From Porphyra umbilicalis (taxonomy: Eukaryota > Rhodophyta > Bangiophyceae > Bangiales > Bangiaceae): 64,000 nucleotides of DNA. A program made the translations under genes and the position numbers. The DNA lies in contig KV918796.1 in assembly GCA_002049455.2 (NCBI GenBank), forward strand, positions 248,001-312,000, in the 5' to 3' direction. Each line of letters begins with the position of its first letter. Positions within the stretch are counted from its first letter, which is position 1. The notes beneath the pieces were generated by a model. That model was not told the DNA's origin. It saw only the letters and a list, made by a program, of their open reading frames with translations, and made no database searches. This document shows, piece after piece, positions 54,174 through 64,000 of this stretch.

Positions 54174-54957
54174 GAAACAGAACCTCTTCTCGTCGGGTCG
54201 TCCGTTTGTAGGACTTTGTTGTCTGGAGTCGTACCTTGGGCAGCTTGCCGAAGAGCATACCGTTGGCAGCTGTGCAAGAGAGAAAGGGTCGTTCTCTTGT
54301 TGTCTAGTCCCACGGGTCTTCCCCTGTCCTCTCTCTCCACTGCTTGTATACGCAGGCGGCCCTCCTCGCCCCCCGACCAAAGAGACGCCTGCTCCTCCAC
54401 TCCTTGCGCACCCGCGCGGCACCGCCGTCACGCACCGCGCCTGTCAGCAGGCATCGCCCAAACGCACGCCTGCTTCTCCACCCCGCGCGCCCACGCGATG
54501 CACCGTCGTCCCGCACGCACCAGGCGGCAGGGCCGTGGCCGTGCATTCGCCGAGGAGCGGCCGCGTCGGCGTGCCCCCTCGCGCCGCCACGTCAGCTCGC
54601 CAGACAGGCGTCTGCCCCCCCCCTCCTTGTCACGGGGGGGAGCACTTGCGACCGCCCAGCAGCTTGGCACGGCCGCGCCCTTGCGTCCACCGTCCCAACG
54701 CAACGGACGCCTCCATGCTTGCCGCCGAGTGGGCGCGCCGCCCCCGGCGCCATATAATTCACAGTGCATCTGAATATGGAGGACAAGAGGGATAGAACAA
54801 GGAGGGAAAATGCAACGCCAGGACTCCAAGCGAGGAGTTTGAAGGACAAGCGGATGAAACGAAGAAAACCAAGGAAGACAAAGGAACAAGACGAACGCAC
54901 GACTGACGAGCGGCCACGCTCCTATGCGCCCGCCCGACCGCCCCCACACGCGGCGCG
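54174..54957. other. downstream flank of the bZIP gene, no supported gene
   Basis: 54340-54760 is GC-rich with a loose ~100-bp duplication (CGCCTGCTCCTCCAC and CGCCTGCTTCTCCAC). Frames on both strands are compositional. Confidence 0.4.
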
Positions 54958-56970
54958 TCAACCGTACGGCCGTGGCTGGCGGCGATACGGTGGCGCGCCC
55001 TCGGCCTTTTCCGCATCCGTCGAGGGCGATGGCAGGAGGTGCCAGCGGCGCCCGCGCGCGCGTAGCGGCGGCGGTGCGCGGCCGCCATTAACAGCTGGGT
55101 GCAGGCCGCCCCCGCCGCCGCCGAGTGCAGCCCCGCCGGCTCCTTTCGGCGCGAGGTGCCGCGGGTCGTGGGTGCACGCAGCCAGCTGCCGACGCAACAG
55201 CGCATTCTCCTCCATCAAGTGCTTGAGGGAGAGCTGCATTTGGTCGAACATCGCGTTGCGGCGGATGCGGGAGCGGTAGGCCGACTCGCGGTTGCGCTGC
55301 TTGCGGATCTCCTTGGCGTCGGCTTTGGTGTCGGCGCCCTCGTTGCTGGCGCCGCCGCCACCGCTGCCGCTGCCGTCGCCGCATGGCTCATCGTCCTGGT
55401 CGTCGTCGTCCTCCCGCAGGGCCGCGTCCTCCACGTCGGCCAAGCCGCTGGTACCGCTCCCGCCAAGGGTATCAGACGTCAACGAGCGACCCGCCAAGCC
55501 AGCGGCGGGGGAGCCAGACAAGGAGAGGCGCCGGCGGATAGCGACACGCTTCTGCTCGTCGGCCGCCCCGCGCTCGTCGCCCTCAAAGGTACCGGCGTTG
55601 CCCGGGTGCGGCCCGCGCTCGCCTCCATACTCGCCGTGCCCGTCCGTGTGCGGCTGCCATGCCCCCTGCGGGCGTCGCGGGTCATCGCCCATCGCCCCCC
55701 CGCCGCCAAAGGTGGCCGACGGGCGCCACCGGTCCAGCTCCGGGGCCGGCCGAGGCCCCGATGGCGTGCCACGGTAGGCGGGCGGCGGGGCACCAGAAGC
55801 CGGGAAGTGCCGCCAATCCACCATTCCCGCACTAGACGGGGCTCCTTCCTGCCGACCACCGCCAGCGTGGTAGTAGAGGGCGCGTCCCCCCCCCCCCCCG
55901 CCGCGCCCGACCGCGCCCGGGTAGCCGGGCGCTGGCGGCGGCGGCAGCCCGGGCCTCGCGTACCCCTCACTGCTGCCACTGCTCCGTCCGCTGCGCGGCC
56001 GGTGGCTGCTGCTGCTCGGGCTGCCACCCCGCCCGCCGCTACCGCCGCCGCCGCCGCCGGGCGCGCCTCGAGGCACTGCCGCGTTGGCGGCGTGATAAGC
56101 GGCTGCGTATGGAGGGTGGTCGGCGGCGGGGTGGCCGTAGCCCGCCGCCATGGCACGCGACGGGGGCGGCGCTGGGTATGCGCACCATGTCGCACCCGCC
56201 GGGGCGTTCCGATAGCCGCCGCCATTGCCGCCAATGCCAGGCGGCGCGCCGTACGCCCGCTCCAAAGGCGTGATGCCGGTCGGCGACGCCGATGCGCGGC
56301 CGCTACGGCGTCGGGGCGGCGGGAAGGGGGCCACTGCCGACTGGGGCGGCCCCAGGTGCGGTCGAAAGCGACCACCGCCGTAGAAAGGCCGCTGGGGCGC
56401 GTACGCTAACGATGTGAGCGGCGGGAGAGAGCCGCCGCTCATGCCCACCGAGCCGACAGGCACCAGCGTGCCTCCTCCAACGACAGCGTCCGGCTCGCGC
56501 GTGCGCTTGCGCACGAATACAAGCGCGCCGCCCGAGAAGGAGCGGGCTCCGCGGCCGCCAGCGGCCAAAGGCGGAGACGATGCGTTGTGGACAGCGACCG
56601 TGGGCGGCGACGCGGCCACACCAGTCCCCTGGTGTACGAGGCCAGAGGAAGGCACTCGGCCGGGCGCACTGGTCATCCACTCCCTGTCATCACCACCGTT
56701 GCTGATGCCATTACCGCCGCCGCCGCCGCCGCCGCCACCCACACCACCCCCGCCACCACCACCACCGCCACCTCCACCACCACCACCGCCACATCCACCA
56801 CCTCCACCGCCACCTCCACCACCACCGCCGTCACGCCCATCATCAGTACCAAGCATGTAAAACACCCTAGCCTTGTTCACCGCCAACCCGCCGGTCGCCA
56901 TGGCAGCGTCCCGCGCGCGACGACTCGCCCCGACGGTAAAGGTCGAGGGGTCGGGACCACCAGGGGACAT
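54958..56970 (-). CDS. bZIP transcription factor, 670 residues
   Basis: A host nuclear DNA-binding protein. With the ATG at 56970 (MSPGGPDPSTFTVGASRRAR), the bZIP domain is near the C-terminus. The basic region EIRKQRNRESAYRSRIRRN has the diagnostic Asn560-x7-Arg568. The zipper has a-positions Phe575, Leu582, Asn589 and Leu596 and d-positions Met578, Leu585 and Leu592. It is short (about 3.5 heptads), and the Asn at an a-position favours dimers. Upstream of it is an acidic patch (LREDDDDQDDEPCGDG). The rest is Gly/Pro/Ser/Tyr-rich and presumably disordered, with a long Gly run near residues 50-85. Another in-frame ATG at 56901 (MATGGLAVNKARVFYMLG) is equally plausible; the open frame reaches 57042 but begins with GTG. 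No intron is needed. The subfamily and target site cannot be given. Confidence 0.85.
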   Translation of the reverse strand: MSPGGPDPSTFTVGASRRARDAAMATGGLAVNKARVFYMLGTDDGRDGGGGGGGGGGGGCGGGGGGGGGGGGGGGGVGGGGGGGGGNGISNGGDDREWMTSAPGRVPSSGLVHQGTGVAASPPTVAVHNASSPPLAAGGRGARSFSGGALVFVRKRTREPDAVVGGGTLVPVGSVGMSGGSLPPLTSLAYAPQRPFYGGGRFRPHLGPPQSAVAPFPPPRRRSGRASASPTGITPLERAYGAPPGIGGNGGGYRNAPAGATWCAYPAPPPSRAMAAGYGHPAADHPPYAAAYHAANAAVPRGAPGGGGGGSGGRGGSPSSSSHRPRSGRSSGSSEGYARPGLPPPPAPGYPGAVGRGGGGGGRALYYHAGGGRQEGAPSSAGMVDWRHFPASGAPPPAYRGTPSGPRPAPELDRWRPSATFGGGGAMGDDPRRPQGAWQPHTDGHGEYGGERGPHPGNAGTFEGDERGAADEQKRVAIRRRLSLSGSPAAGLAGRSLTSDTLGGSGTSGLADVEDAALREDDDDQDDEPCGDGSGSGGGGASNEGADTKADAKEIRKQRNRESAYRSRIRRNAMFDQMQLSLKHLMEENALLRRQLAACTHDPRHLAPKGAGGAALGGGGGGLHPAVNGGRAPPPLRARGRRWHLLPSPSTDAEKAEGAPPYRRQPRPYG
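56712..56833. repeat. (CCR)n trinucleotide microsatellite in the bZIP coding region
   Basis: The plus strand shows CCGCCG, CCACCA and CCACCT repeats, read on the minus strand as a Gly tract of about 35 residues. Length variation here changes only the number of glycines. Confidence 0.85.
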
Positions 56971-59900
56971 TACTGGGCCCGAAACCGTCGCGGGACCAGA
57001 ATGGCGCCTTCCCCCCGCTGACCGAGACCAGCGGAAACGCACGTCACCTGCTCACCGGGACACCACAGCTGCGTGCGCACTCGTGCGACCGGTCGTCGTC
57101 CACGACGCCGGTCGACGCGCACGCGGCGTCGGGCGCCCTTGGGGAACAAAGACAAACAAGGCAGTGGCCCGTCGTCGTGGCACACACTCCACCGGCGCGC
57201 CGCGTTGGCCCCGGGCCGGGCTCGCTGCGACGGCCGCGCCGCGTTGCCCACGTCTCTGGCCGAAGCGCCGTCCGCGACGCCGACTCGCCACGCAGCTGGG
57301 CTGTGTCAAGGCCGCCGCCGAGGTCACCACCGTGCCACAACTGATTGGATGGCCGCAGCGCAGCGGCCGTGGCGGGCCGGCCTGGCGCTCAGCTCTGAGG
57401 TGCGCGGGGGGGGGGGATGGATGGGCGCGGCATCAACCACAGACGTGCCTCGCGGCCCCCCCTCACCCCTTCACAGACTGACGTAGGCGGGCGGTGCGAG
57501 ACCCGTGGGCGTGACGTGCCAGCGCAGCACCACAGACGTTCGTCTCTGCACGGGCAGCCTCAACAGAACGCGATTCTATTCCGGCGCGCGTTACCGAACA
57601 AGCAGGCAACAAACGCGATTCTGTTCAATTCATGTTCGGCTGCGCGGCTCTGGATCGCGGGATTTTTCCAGAAACGGGTCGAACACACGAGCTCAACGGT
57701 CTTAATGCAGATTAAGAGGACAGCGTCTTAGACGACGCAAGAAGGTGAAGTGTTCCAGCGTCCTTTGCTTGTAGTTAAATTATTAAGAATTTGATGAATT
57801 GGTCTGCTGACCGTTGCACCTCGGGCTGGACCTTCCCGATGTGCAGAGAGACCCACGTCCATTTTGTTTTGCGCGCTACGATCTCTACGCTCAACGAGAC
57901 GACCAACAGCCCGGTGGACACAGACATCTCAACAGTTCCATGTAAAGCAAACACCGTGCCCAGAAGGACAAGTAACAAACACACTGAGCACAGCAGCAAG
58001 TCAGTCCTTCTATAGTCAGCTACGTCAAAAACAAACCAAGCTCAGGTCACAACCAGCCACCCAGCCAGAAGAACCGTAGATCCACGGTCGTGCGTACAAC
58101 TTTTCAGTGCATGTCGAGGTCGGAAGGAGACGGACCACAAGGAGCACGCGGGGGGGTTGGGGTGGAGGGGCATTCGTTGGCAGAGAGTGTGGCATGGAAC
58201 GTACGCTTGGCGTCGAGAAGCGCTCATGGAGGGGATGCGTCCACAGAGCGGGCGGGCATGCGAGGCAAGGGCAAGGAGCCGCAGTGGGACGAGACGGAAT
58301 GGTGGCGTCGGGGGGAGGGCGGCAAAGCGGCAGCGCGTTGCAAGAAAGTTGGCGCTAGACTCCGGTGGGCAAGGACGACATGGGTGACGACGGTGCGCGG
58401 GGCGTGGGTGGATGGGTGCGCGAGGTGGAAGGCAGCTTGCCACATTGAGGTCTCACATGGAGATCGCACGACGACGCTCGTCCAACACTGCTGTGAAGTT
58501 TCTGCCAAACTTGCGGACACGTTTGATGATGCGAGCATGCATTAGTCGACAGTTGGATGTTTAAGTACGCGTAGAGATGCGACCTTGCTTGGTTCTTCGT
58601 AAGGCACCGGATTGGGGCCGTTTCGTTCATGAGGGCCCAGCACATGCATGGTTCCCCCTCGAGAGAGGCTAGCAGTATCAGCGAACACAATGGCGTTCTA
58701 TTTGGGCTTTGTTGCTCGACCAGACGGACCAACAGATCGGCTATTGTTTTCATGTTGCCAAACAAACATTTCTGTTGGGCGATCTGTTGGCTTCCCCCGT
58801 GCAGCGACGTTTACAATGGCTCAGCCGCTGCGGTTCGGCGTGTGGAAACCGCACGAACTGCCAAGCTGTCACAAGAGCACGAGGGGCCGGGGCTTCAACT
58901 GGTCAGTTGGGACGCCCCTCACCGCACCCAGCTTCGCGGCGCAGAGCGTTCGGCATCCCCTGACAGCTGCGCCAGGACGTGGGGTCGTGCGAAAAGGAAG
59001 TCCCGTCCACCTCGGAGCCGCCGGCAACACCAACTGTGCCGGCCTTGAAAAATATCTCCCAAATTGCTGACCTCTAAAACTTGGCGGTTGCAGAGTGGTT
59101 GCAATCATTCAACAGCGTACATAGACCAATAGAAAGGCTAGGAATCATGTGAGTTCCTTACACAATCTCCTCATGCAGCTCTGCGCACTGGAAACGCACA
59201 TCAGGATCTCAAGAAATCTGAAGAAATTTGTTGATCTCATGCGAAATCACAGGTCTGTCTCATAACCCTCTCCATGCCCTCTTCAGGCCTAAGCGAGCGG
59301 CTCAAAAATCTCAGGAAATCTCATTGTGGGTTGCAATGGCTCTGCGTGACTCCTGCAAGACACGTTGATTGGCTTGCAAGATTACTGGCGGCAACTCCCA
59401 GCCAATAGTTTGATCGTGGCTTATCAAACAGCCAATCCGACTTCGTTTCTATGCTGCGTCGTCGGCTCGGCCTCCCTTCTCTCTGCAAACGCCATTTTTT
59501 GGAGGTTAGCAATAGCATCGAACGGTGACTCGAGACCGACAACCCGGGGGCGGACGGGCCAGAACGTCGCTGCAGGGTGCAGGCCGGCCGACGGCCAGCG
59601 TCCCATGTGTTGGGAAGGTAACTGGTGCTACCAGCCAATGAAAGCGTCCCCTTAGCACTATTAGTGCCAGCCAATAGATTCAGTTCGTTTCATGCGCATC
59701 GGTGTTTGATTGGACCACATGACGTCGCACCAGAGCCGCACATGAAAAACACGTATGCAAAACGTAGCCCCCCTTACGTACGTATTCAATAACTGTTGGC
59801 TGTCAAAACGAACCAAAACCTCTCGTATTGTGATTCGTTGGACAGAGCTCACCCAACGGAAACTGGCGATTTTGTGAATGGCCCGGCGGGACGAAAGAGC

Positions 59901-60783
59901 AGCACAAAGGAACGTCTCAGCGGCTCTGAAGACGTGAAGGCGGGCACCATTCATCAGGCATGACCGTCAGCATGAGCTGTACAGTCTCTTCTGTCGTATG
60001 ACGCAAGCCTGCCGTCGCCAGCGAGCGGCTGGACGAGCTTTTCTCACTGACATGCGTTTGGTTTATCCCTAAACAGACCGACGATCGCCCAGCGGCAGCT
60101 CCACTTCCGACGAGCGGCCTAGTCATGACGCATTTGCTTCATAAGTCGTAGAGAGTGCGGGGCCCTTTGTACATCAACTGCAGCATTTAAGCAAAAACGT
60201 ACAATGTACTTTCATATGTGAGACTCAGCCAGGGAATTTACTTTGCCGTTTACAGAGGCCATCTCCGCTCCAGGACGCCTCGGTTCCGGAATGATTATTA
60301 CCCCTGTCTGCTCGCGGCCGGCGATTGGGGGTGCTGGCACGATGTGTTATACGTTGAGGTATCCAGCAGAACGGCCGGGCAACAGCGGCGGCTGCAGCGG
60401 CCCCTCTGACTGTCCGTCCGTGCTGGTCGAAGACATGGAGTTCGCCCCGCGTGATGAGAATCACGTCACGCTGGCTGCCGCCAGCCATCAATAGAAGATT
60501 GTGACAGGACCCCTGTGCCAATCACATCCCTCGTGGACAACGTGCCTGAGACGTGCGGGCCAGGTACCTGTACGCGCGAGAGGCTGCAACGTTGGTACGG
60601 GTTCACAGAGCCGCGTCGTGTGCCCTTGTGGACTGGGGAACTTGAGGTGAGCCACCAGAAGGCTAACGGGGCCAGATTCGCGCTGGAGTCGCGGGCCTTT
60701 CGCACTTGCCAGCCTCCGCGACGTCTCCGTCTGCTGCGCTTCCCGACGCCTTTGTCCCACGGGTGACTTGCGTGCAGTGGGCG
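56971..60783. other. intergenic region between the bZIP gene and the transposase-exonuclease gene
   Basis: The first few hundred bases form the bZIP promoter side, and 57160-57420 is GC-rich. From 57700 on the sequence is AT-richer. A cluster of six CCAAT/ATTGG words lies at 59367-59712. An inverted repeat GTTTGAT...ATCAAAC lies at about 59408-59429. Open frames (for example 58090-58545, 60466-61155 on minus) are unsupported. No element end was recognised. Confidence 0.45.
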
Positions 60784-63700
60784 ATGGATGGCGGTCGGAG
60801 CGTCCATGGACCCAGGCGACCTGCTGACAGGCCGGAGGACGAGAGAGGACCCGATGCGACCATCACAGACGGTGAAACCATGCCAGGGATTGCGGGGGGC
60901 GGGGGAGGTGGGGACCGCGGAGGTGGGGAGCGCGGCGGTGTAGAGGAGGCTTCCGAGGTTGGTAGCGTGCTCATTGGGAGTGTGATGGGGGGCGATGGAG
61001 GCATGGGGGTTCGCCCTTCGGTCGTTGATGCTGCCACACGAGCAGAAACCCCGGGACCGGCGCCTAGGGCTACTGTGACCGAAGGTGGTGGCGGCCATTC
61101 GGGCGGAGCTGGCGAGGCGCCAGGCGCCGGGGGAGGACGCGAAGGCGCCTCGCAACGCGGTGGTCGTCGAGCTGGGGCTGGCCGCAAGTCAGCCGCCTTT
61201 CTTCAGGCGCACACCCCCGGACAACAGCGACTCTCGTTTGAGCGTCCAGCTCGAGTGTCCTCGGCCACAAGGCCCTCTGAGAGGCCGTCGCGCGGGGCTG
61301 CATCCGCAACACGACATGCACGGCCAACGTCAACAGCACCACGCGCGGGGCCACACTGTGGGGCGGGCGCCGGTTCTCGGGCCCCTTCAACTGCTACACT
61401 ACCTAGGCCCCCATCTTCGCCGCCTGGCGCAGCTGATAAAGCCCCTCCTCGACCAACACCCGCGCCTTCTTCAAGGCGATCACCGGCGGCCCGACGTGGT
61501 GGGGTTCGTCGGTGCTCGCCCTCATTGAGTGCTCGATCAACATCCCCACAGATGAAGCCCCCGTCGCCGCCTCCGCCGCGTCCCCCCTCCAACAGTTTGC
61601 GTCGTTCGCTACGTGCGTCTGGCACTGGGCATCCTCCACCAGCAACGTCGCCCAGTGCACGCCCTCCTGGGCTTTCGGCGGCTCGACCAGCTTCTTCAGC
61701 TGCTGACGCTCCCACGGCTGGATTGTTGGCTGCGCCGAGACGGACGATGACACCACTGCCGACGGCGCCCAGTGGGACAACACCTGCCGGTTGTGACGGC
61801 GGCAATGGAGATGAAGTCCTCGAGGAGGAAGACCTGGACGAAGGCGGTAGTCTGCACGGACATCGGCCGGCTGTGGGTGTTGGCATCCGCGGACATGGGG
61901 GAGGCACCCATGATGGTGAGTGCGCTGCTGGCGGCGGTGGCAGTGCCGGTGTGCGCCTGCTGCCTGTCGATGAAGATGCCCTAGCGGACCTTCTTGACAC
62001 GCCCGTCGACGGTGGTCACGACAGCGACGGCTCCGACGCCGACTCCACCACCGCTGTTGAAGATGATGACGAGGACGGGGAGGACACCTTGTTTGAGATT
62101 CCCATCGACGTGCCGAACGCGGCGGAGAGCGGCCGGCCGAACGGGCGTCAATCGCGGGGATCTCCACGTGCTTTGGGGGGGGGGGCGAGCAATTCGGCTG
62201 GTGCAGAGTCGGGGACGGACGCGCGGCAGCCAGGGTCGGGGTGGCGAGGGCCCCCTGTCTCGACCGTGGTGCTGGAGTACCTCTTGGCTATTAAGACGGC
62301 CATAGTGCGCGACCCTGCCTACTTCAAAAAGATCGCCAACCTCATGATTGTGCCTCCTGACCCTATTACGAGCAGCAACCCGTGGTCACCTGATGTCTAC
62401 TACCTACCGCGGGTGCTCCTCTACGCTCCGTACGACATGAAGGGCAGCAGGGAGCTGCGCTGCCCGATTTGCAACTCCGACAAGGTGGGACTGGACGGGT
62501 ATACCGACTTCCGCAGAGTCGTAGGCCTCGAAAACTCCCTGTTCACCATAGCGCGCCGCTACCGCTGCAGGCAGCGACACAAGGGCAACTGCTTTGCGGC
62601 GTGGGACCCGCGGCTCGTTGCAGCGGCGCCCTACCACGTTCAGGAGGCATTCCCCGTCATCTTTACGCATCGCCTGGGCGTCACTCGGCAGCTGTTCGAC
62701 TTGATGCGGACCATGTACGACGGCGGGCGAGGCATCGGCCCTTTTGCGGATATGGTGAGGGAGAACCACACCCGGGCGCACCACCGCAAGATGCTGTCCT
62801 TCCTGTCTCGCCTCTCTGAGCACATTTCCCCCACGACAACGGATGGTCAGGCGCAGCTGCGGTCGCGAGTCGACTCCTCCAAGAAAGACCTGCCGCTGTT
62901 CTCGTCATTCAAGGACACCGCGGGCTACAACGGCTGCTACGGGTCGCGCAACTTTTTCCGCAAGGTATACACCGCGCACATGCAGCAGCTGGAGGCGTTA
63001 ATGAAGAAGCGTAGCGCCATGGTGTCCGCGCGGATGCTGTCTGGTGACCACTTTTTTAAGATCCTGAAGTGCAATTTCACGTTCAACGGCAAGCGGCTGT
63101 TCCTGGCCGCCTACTCGCTTGTCAACGAACACACAGAGGTGATGGCAGTCCTCCTTACGCTCACCAAGTCGCTCGAGGAGCTGCGCGACATGCTGGAAGG
63201 AGTGCAGCGGCGCATGGTAGCGTTGGGCCACCCACCGCTCCGGGTGGACCTTTTTTTCACGGACAACCCGGTGGCCGAGGCGTCGTTCCTTGAGGGCATC
63301 TTTCCGGGGTTGGACAAGGGGGACGTGCAACGCCTTCCAGTCGGTCAAGACGCGCCCGAGGGCCGGGGGGGTGGAGATGTGCACGCCGATCCGCCGGCTG
63401 TGGGAGCCGCCCCGCCTGACGCTGCTTTTACGGGTGGTGCATCCTTGGCCACGTCTCCGACACGGGCAGGCGGTGGACAGCCTACTACCAGGGGTGGGCG
63501 AGGGCGTCGGCTGCGCATGCTGGAATTCCCGCCCGGCCACCAGCTGTCGTACACCAAGATGATGGCTGAGACACACAGCGCTCTGGACCGATTCTGTCGG
63601 GACTTGGGCCTGGAGAACGGTCCGGTCGTCATCGGCATGGACGCGGAGTGGACTGTGACTGCTGGACCGAAGGGGCGTACGTCGAGCAAACTGCAGCTGT

Positions 63701-64000
63701 TGCAGCTGTCGTCGAGGTCTGAAACGCTCGTCATCCACCTGTCCCGTTTGAGGAGTGTGCCCCACCAGCTGAGGTCGCTGCTGGCCAACCCGTCCGTCTT
63801 CAAGGTTGGAAAGAACGTGGGCGGCGACGCAGCGAAGCTGCTGCGCGACTACGGCGTCAAAACCGAGCGCTACCTGGAGCTCGGCCGACTGGCCAGCAAG
63901 CGACAGTTGGTGCCGAGCGGCTCCATCTCTTTGGTGGCTTTGACCAGGGCGTTGTTGCGGAGGGATCTCAACAAGGACGAGTCCCTGCGGATGTCCAGCT
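60784..64000 (+). CDS. zinc-ribbon / DDE-transposase-like / 3'-5' exonuclease fusion protein, partial at right edge
   Basis: From the ATG at 60784 (MDGGRSVHGPRRPADRPEDE) to the window end is one frame of 1072 codons without a stop. The last upstream in-frame stop is at 60664-60666. Residues 1-480 are Gly/Pro/Arg-rich, then acidic and low complexity. A zinc-ribbon-like region follows: RCPICNSDK (Cys560, Cys563), YRC (Cys595), GNC (Cys603), introduced by YYLPRVLLYAPYDMKGSREL. Residues 740-840 resemble a DDE/MULE-type catalytic core: Asp755 in SGDHFFKILKCNFTFNGKR, then NEHTEVMAVLLTLTKSLEEL, then Asp827 in VDLFFTDNP. After a variable linker come exonuclease motifs: Exo I IGMDAEW (Asp953, Glu955), KLQLLQLSS, Exo II VGKNVGGDAAKLL (Asp1015) and SISLVALTRALLRRDLNKDE leading to Exo III outside the window. 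This is the DEDD family of WRN exonuclease and RNase D. It is likely a mobile-element protein; uncharacterised fungal and algal proteins with this layout exist to my recollection. Confidence 0.75.
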   Translation, partial: MDGGRSVHGPRRPADRPEDERGPDATITDGETMPGIAGGGGGGDRGGGERGGVEEASEVGSVLIGSVMGGDGGMGVRPSVVDAATRAETPGPAPRATVTEGGGGHSGGAGEAPGAGGGREGASQRGGRRAGAGRKSAAFLQAHTPGQQRLSFERPARVSSATRPSERPSRGAASATRHARPTSTAPRAGPHCGAGAGSRAPSTATLPRPPSSPPGAADKAPPRPTPAPSSRRSPAARRGGVRRCSPSLSARSTSPQMKPPSPPPPRPPSNSLRRSLRASGTGHPPPATSPSARPPGLSAARPASSAADAPTAGLLAAPRRTMTPLPTAPSGTTPAGCDGGNGDEVLEEEDLDEGGSLHGHRPAVGVGIRGHGGGTHDGECAAGGGGSAGVRLLPVDEDALADLLDTPVDGGHDSDGSDADSTTAVEDDDEDGEDTLFEIPIDVPNAAESGRPNGRQSRGSPRALGGGASNSAGAESGTDARQPGSGWRGPPVSTVVLEYLLAIKTAIVRDPAYFKKIANLMIVPPDPITSSNPWSPDVYYLPRVLLYAPYDMKGSRELRCPICNSDKVGLDGYTDFRRVVGLENSLFTIARRYRCRQRHKGNCFAAWDPRLVAAAPYHVQEAFPVIFTHRLGVTRQLFDLMRTMYDGGRGIGPFADMVRENHTRAHHRKMLSFLSRLSEHISPTTTDGQAQLRSRVDSSKKDLPLFSSFKDTAGYNGCYGSRNFFRKVYTAHMQQLEALMKKRSAMVSARMLSGDHFFKILKCNFTFNGKRLFLAAYSLVNEHTEVMAVLLTLTKSLEELRDMLEGVQRRMVALGHPPLRVDLFFTDNPVAEASFLEGIFPGLDKGDVQRLPVGQDAPEGRGGGDVHADPPAVGAAPPDAAFTGGASLATSPTRAGGGQPTTRGGRGRRLRMLEFPPGHQLSYTKMMAETHSALDRFCRDLGLENGPVVIGMDAEWTVTAGPKGRTSSKLQLLQLSSRSETLVIHLSRLRSVPHQLRSLLANPSVFKVGKNVGGDAAKLLRDYGVKTERYLELGRLASKRQLVPSGSISLVALTRALLRRDLNKDESLRMSS

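Overview
This is GC-rich eukaryotic nuclear DNA. It contains a COMPASS-subunit C-terminus, a bZIP transcription factor, a GT-AG phase-0 intron and chromodomain Ty3/gypsy copies. There is no bacterial operon structure and no RNA gene that I can recognise. The very high GC, Gly/Ala-rich proteins, few introns and many KDZ/Ulp1/PIF1-type mobile genes suggest a GC-rich alga, with a bangialean red alga as my best guess. That taxonomic call is inference only.

Layout. 1-2012: two convergent host genes, the C-terminus of an RbBP5/Swd1-like protein (+) and an OHCU (ureidoimidazoline) decarboxylase (-). Both show frame conflicts at long G/C homopolymers. 3907-8987: a decayed KDZ-type DNA transposon (SWIM-like zinc finger, DDE core, Ulp1 protease), with one clear intron. 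10855-13698: uncharacterised ORFs, then a PIF1-like helicase with an eroded Walker A motif. 13736-16099 (-): a long uncharacterised protein. 17030-19611 (+): two more uncharacterised proteins, lying directly behind a chromovirus fossil of opposite orientation (19855-21940, -).

21941-28500 is gene-poor. It holds a dispersed ~150-bp repeat in two copies, CCAACG-rich sequence and a large 66-bp minisatellite. 28526-32535 (-) is a second KDZ transposase of a different type, with a nearly intact catalytic ORF. 36735-39680 (-) is a ~980-residue protein ending in a complete Ulp1-type cysteine protease domain. 39735-45400 is repeat-dominated, with a 125-bp higher-order tandem array and a 2.5-kb G-rich low-complexity block. 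A 71-bp hairpin at 45.7 kb is followed by an older, broken chromovirus (46912-49950, -).

50-54 kb is AT-richer and contains two 147-bp fold-back elements of one family (52244 and 54027) and a 589-bp inverted repeat between them. 54958-56970 (-) is a host bZIP transcription factor. From 60784 to the right edge runs a single open frame of more than 1070 codons. It encodes a zinc-ribbon region, a DDE-transposase-like domain and a WRN-type 3'-5' exonuclease domain, and continues beyond the window. This is the most interesting object here.

Most coding capacity belongs to mobile elements; only three host genes are recognised with confidence. KDZ transposase, Ulp1 protease and PIF1 helicase are plausible parts of large DNA transposons, but element ends were not established, so which accessory ORF belongs to which transposase is inferred from position only.
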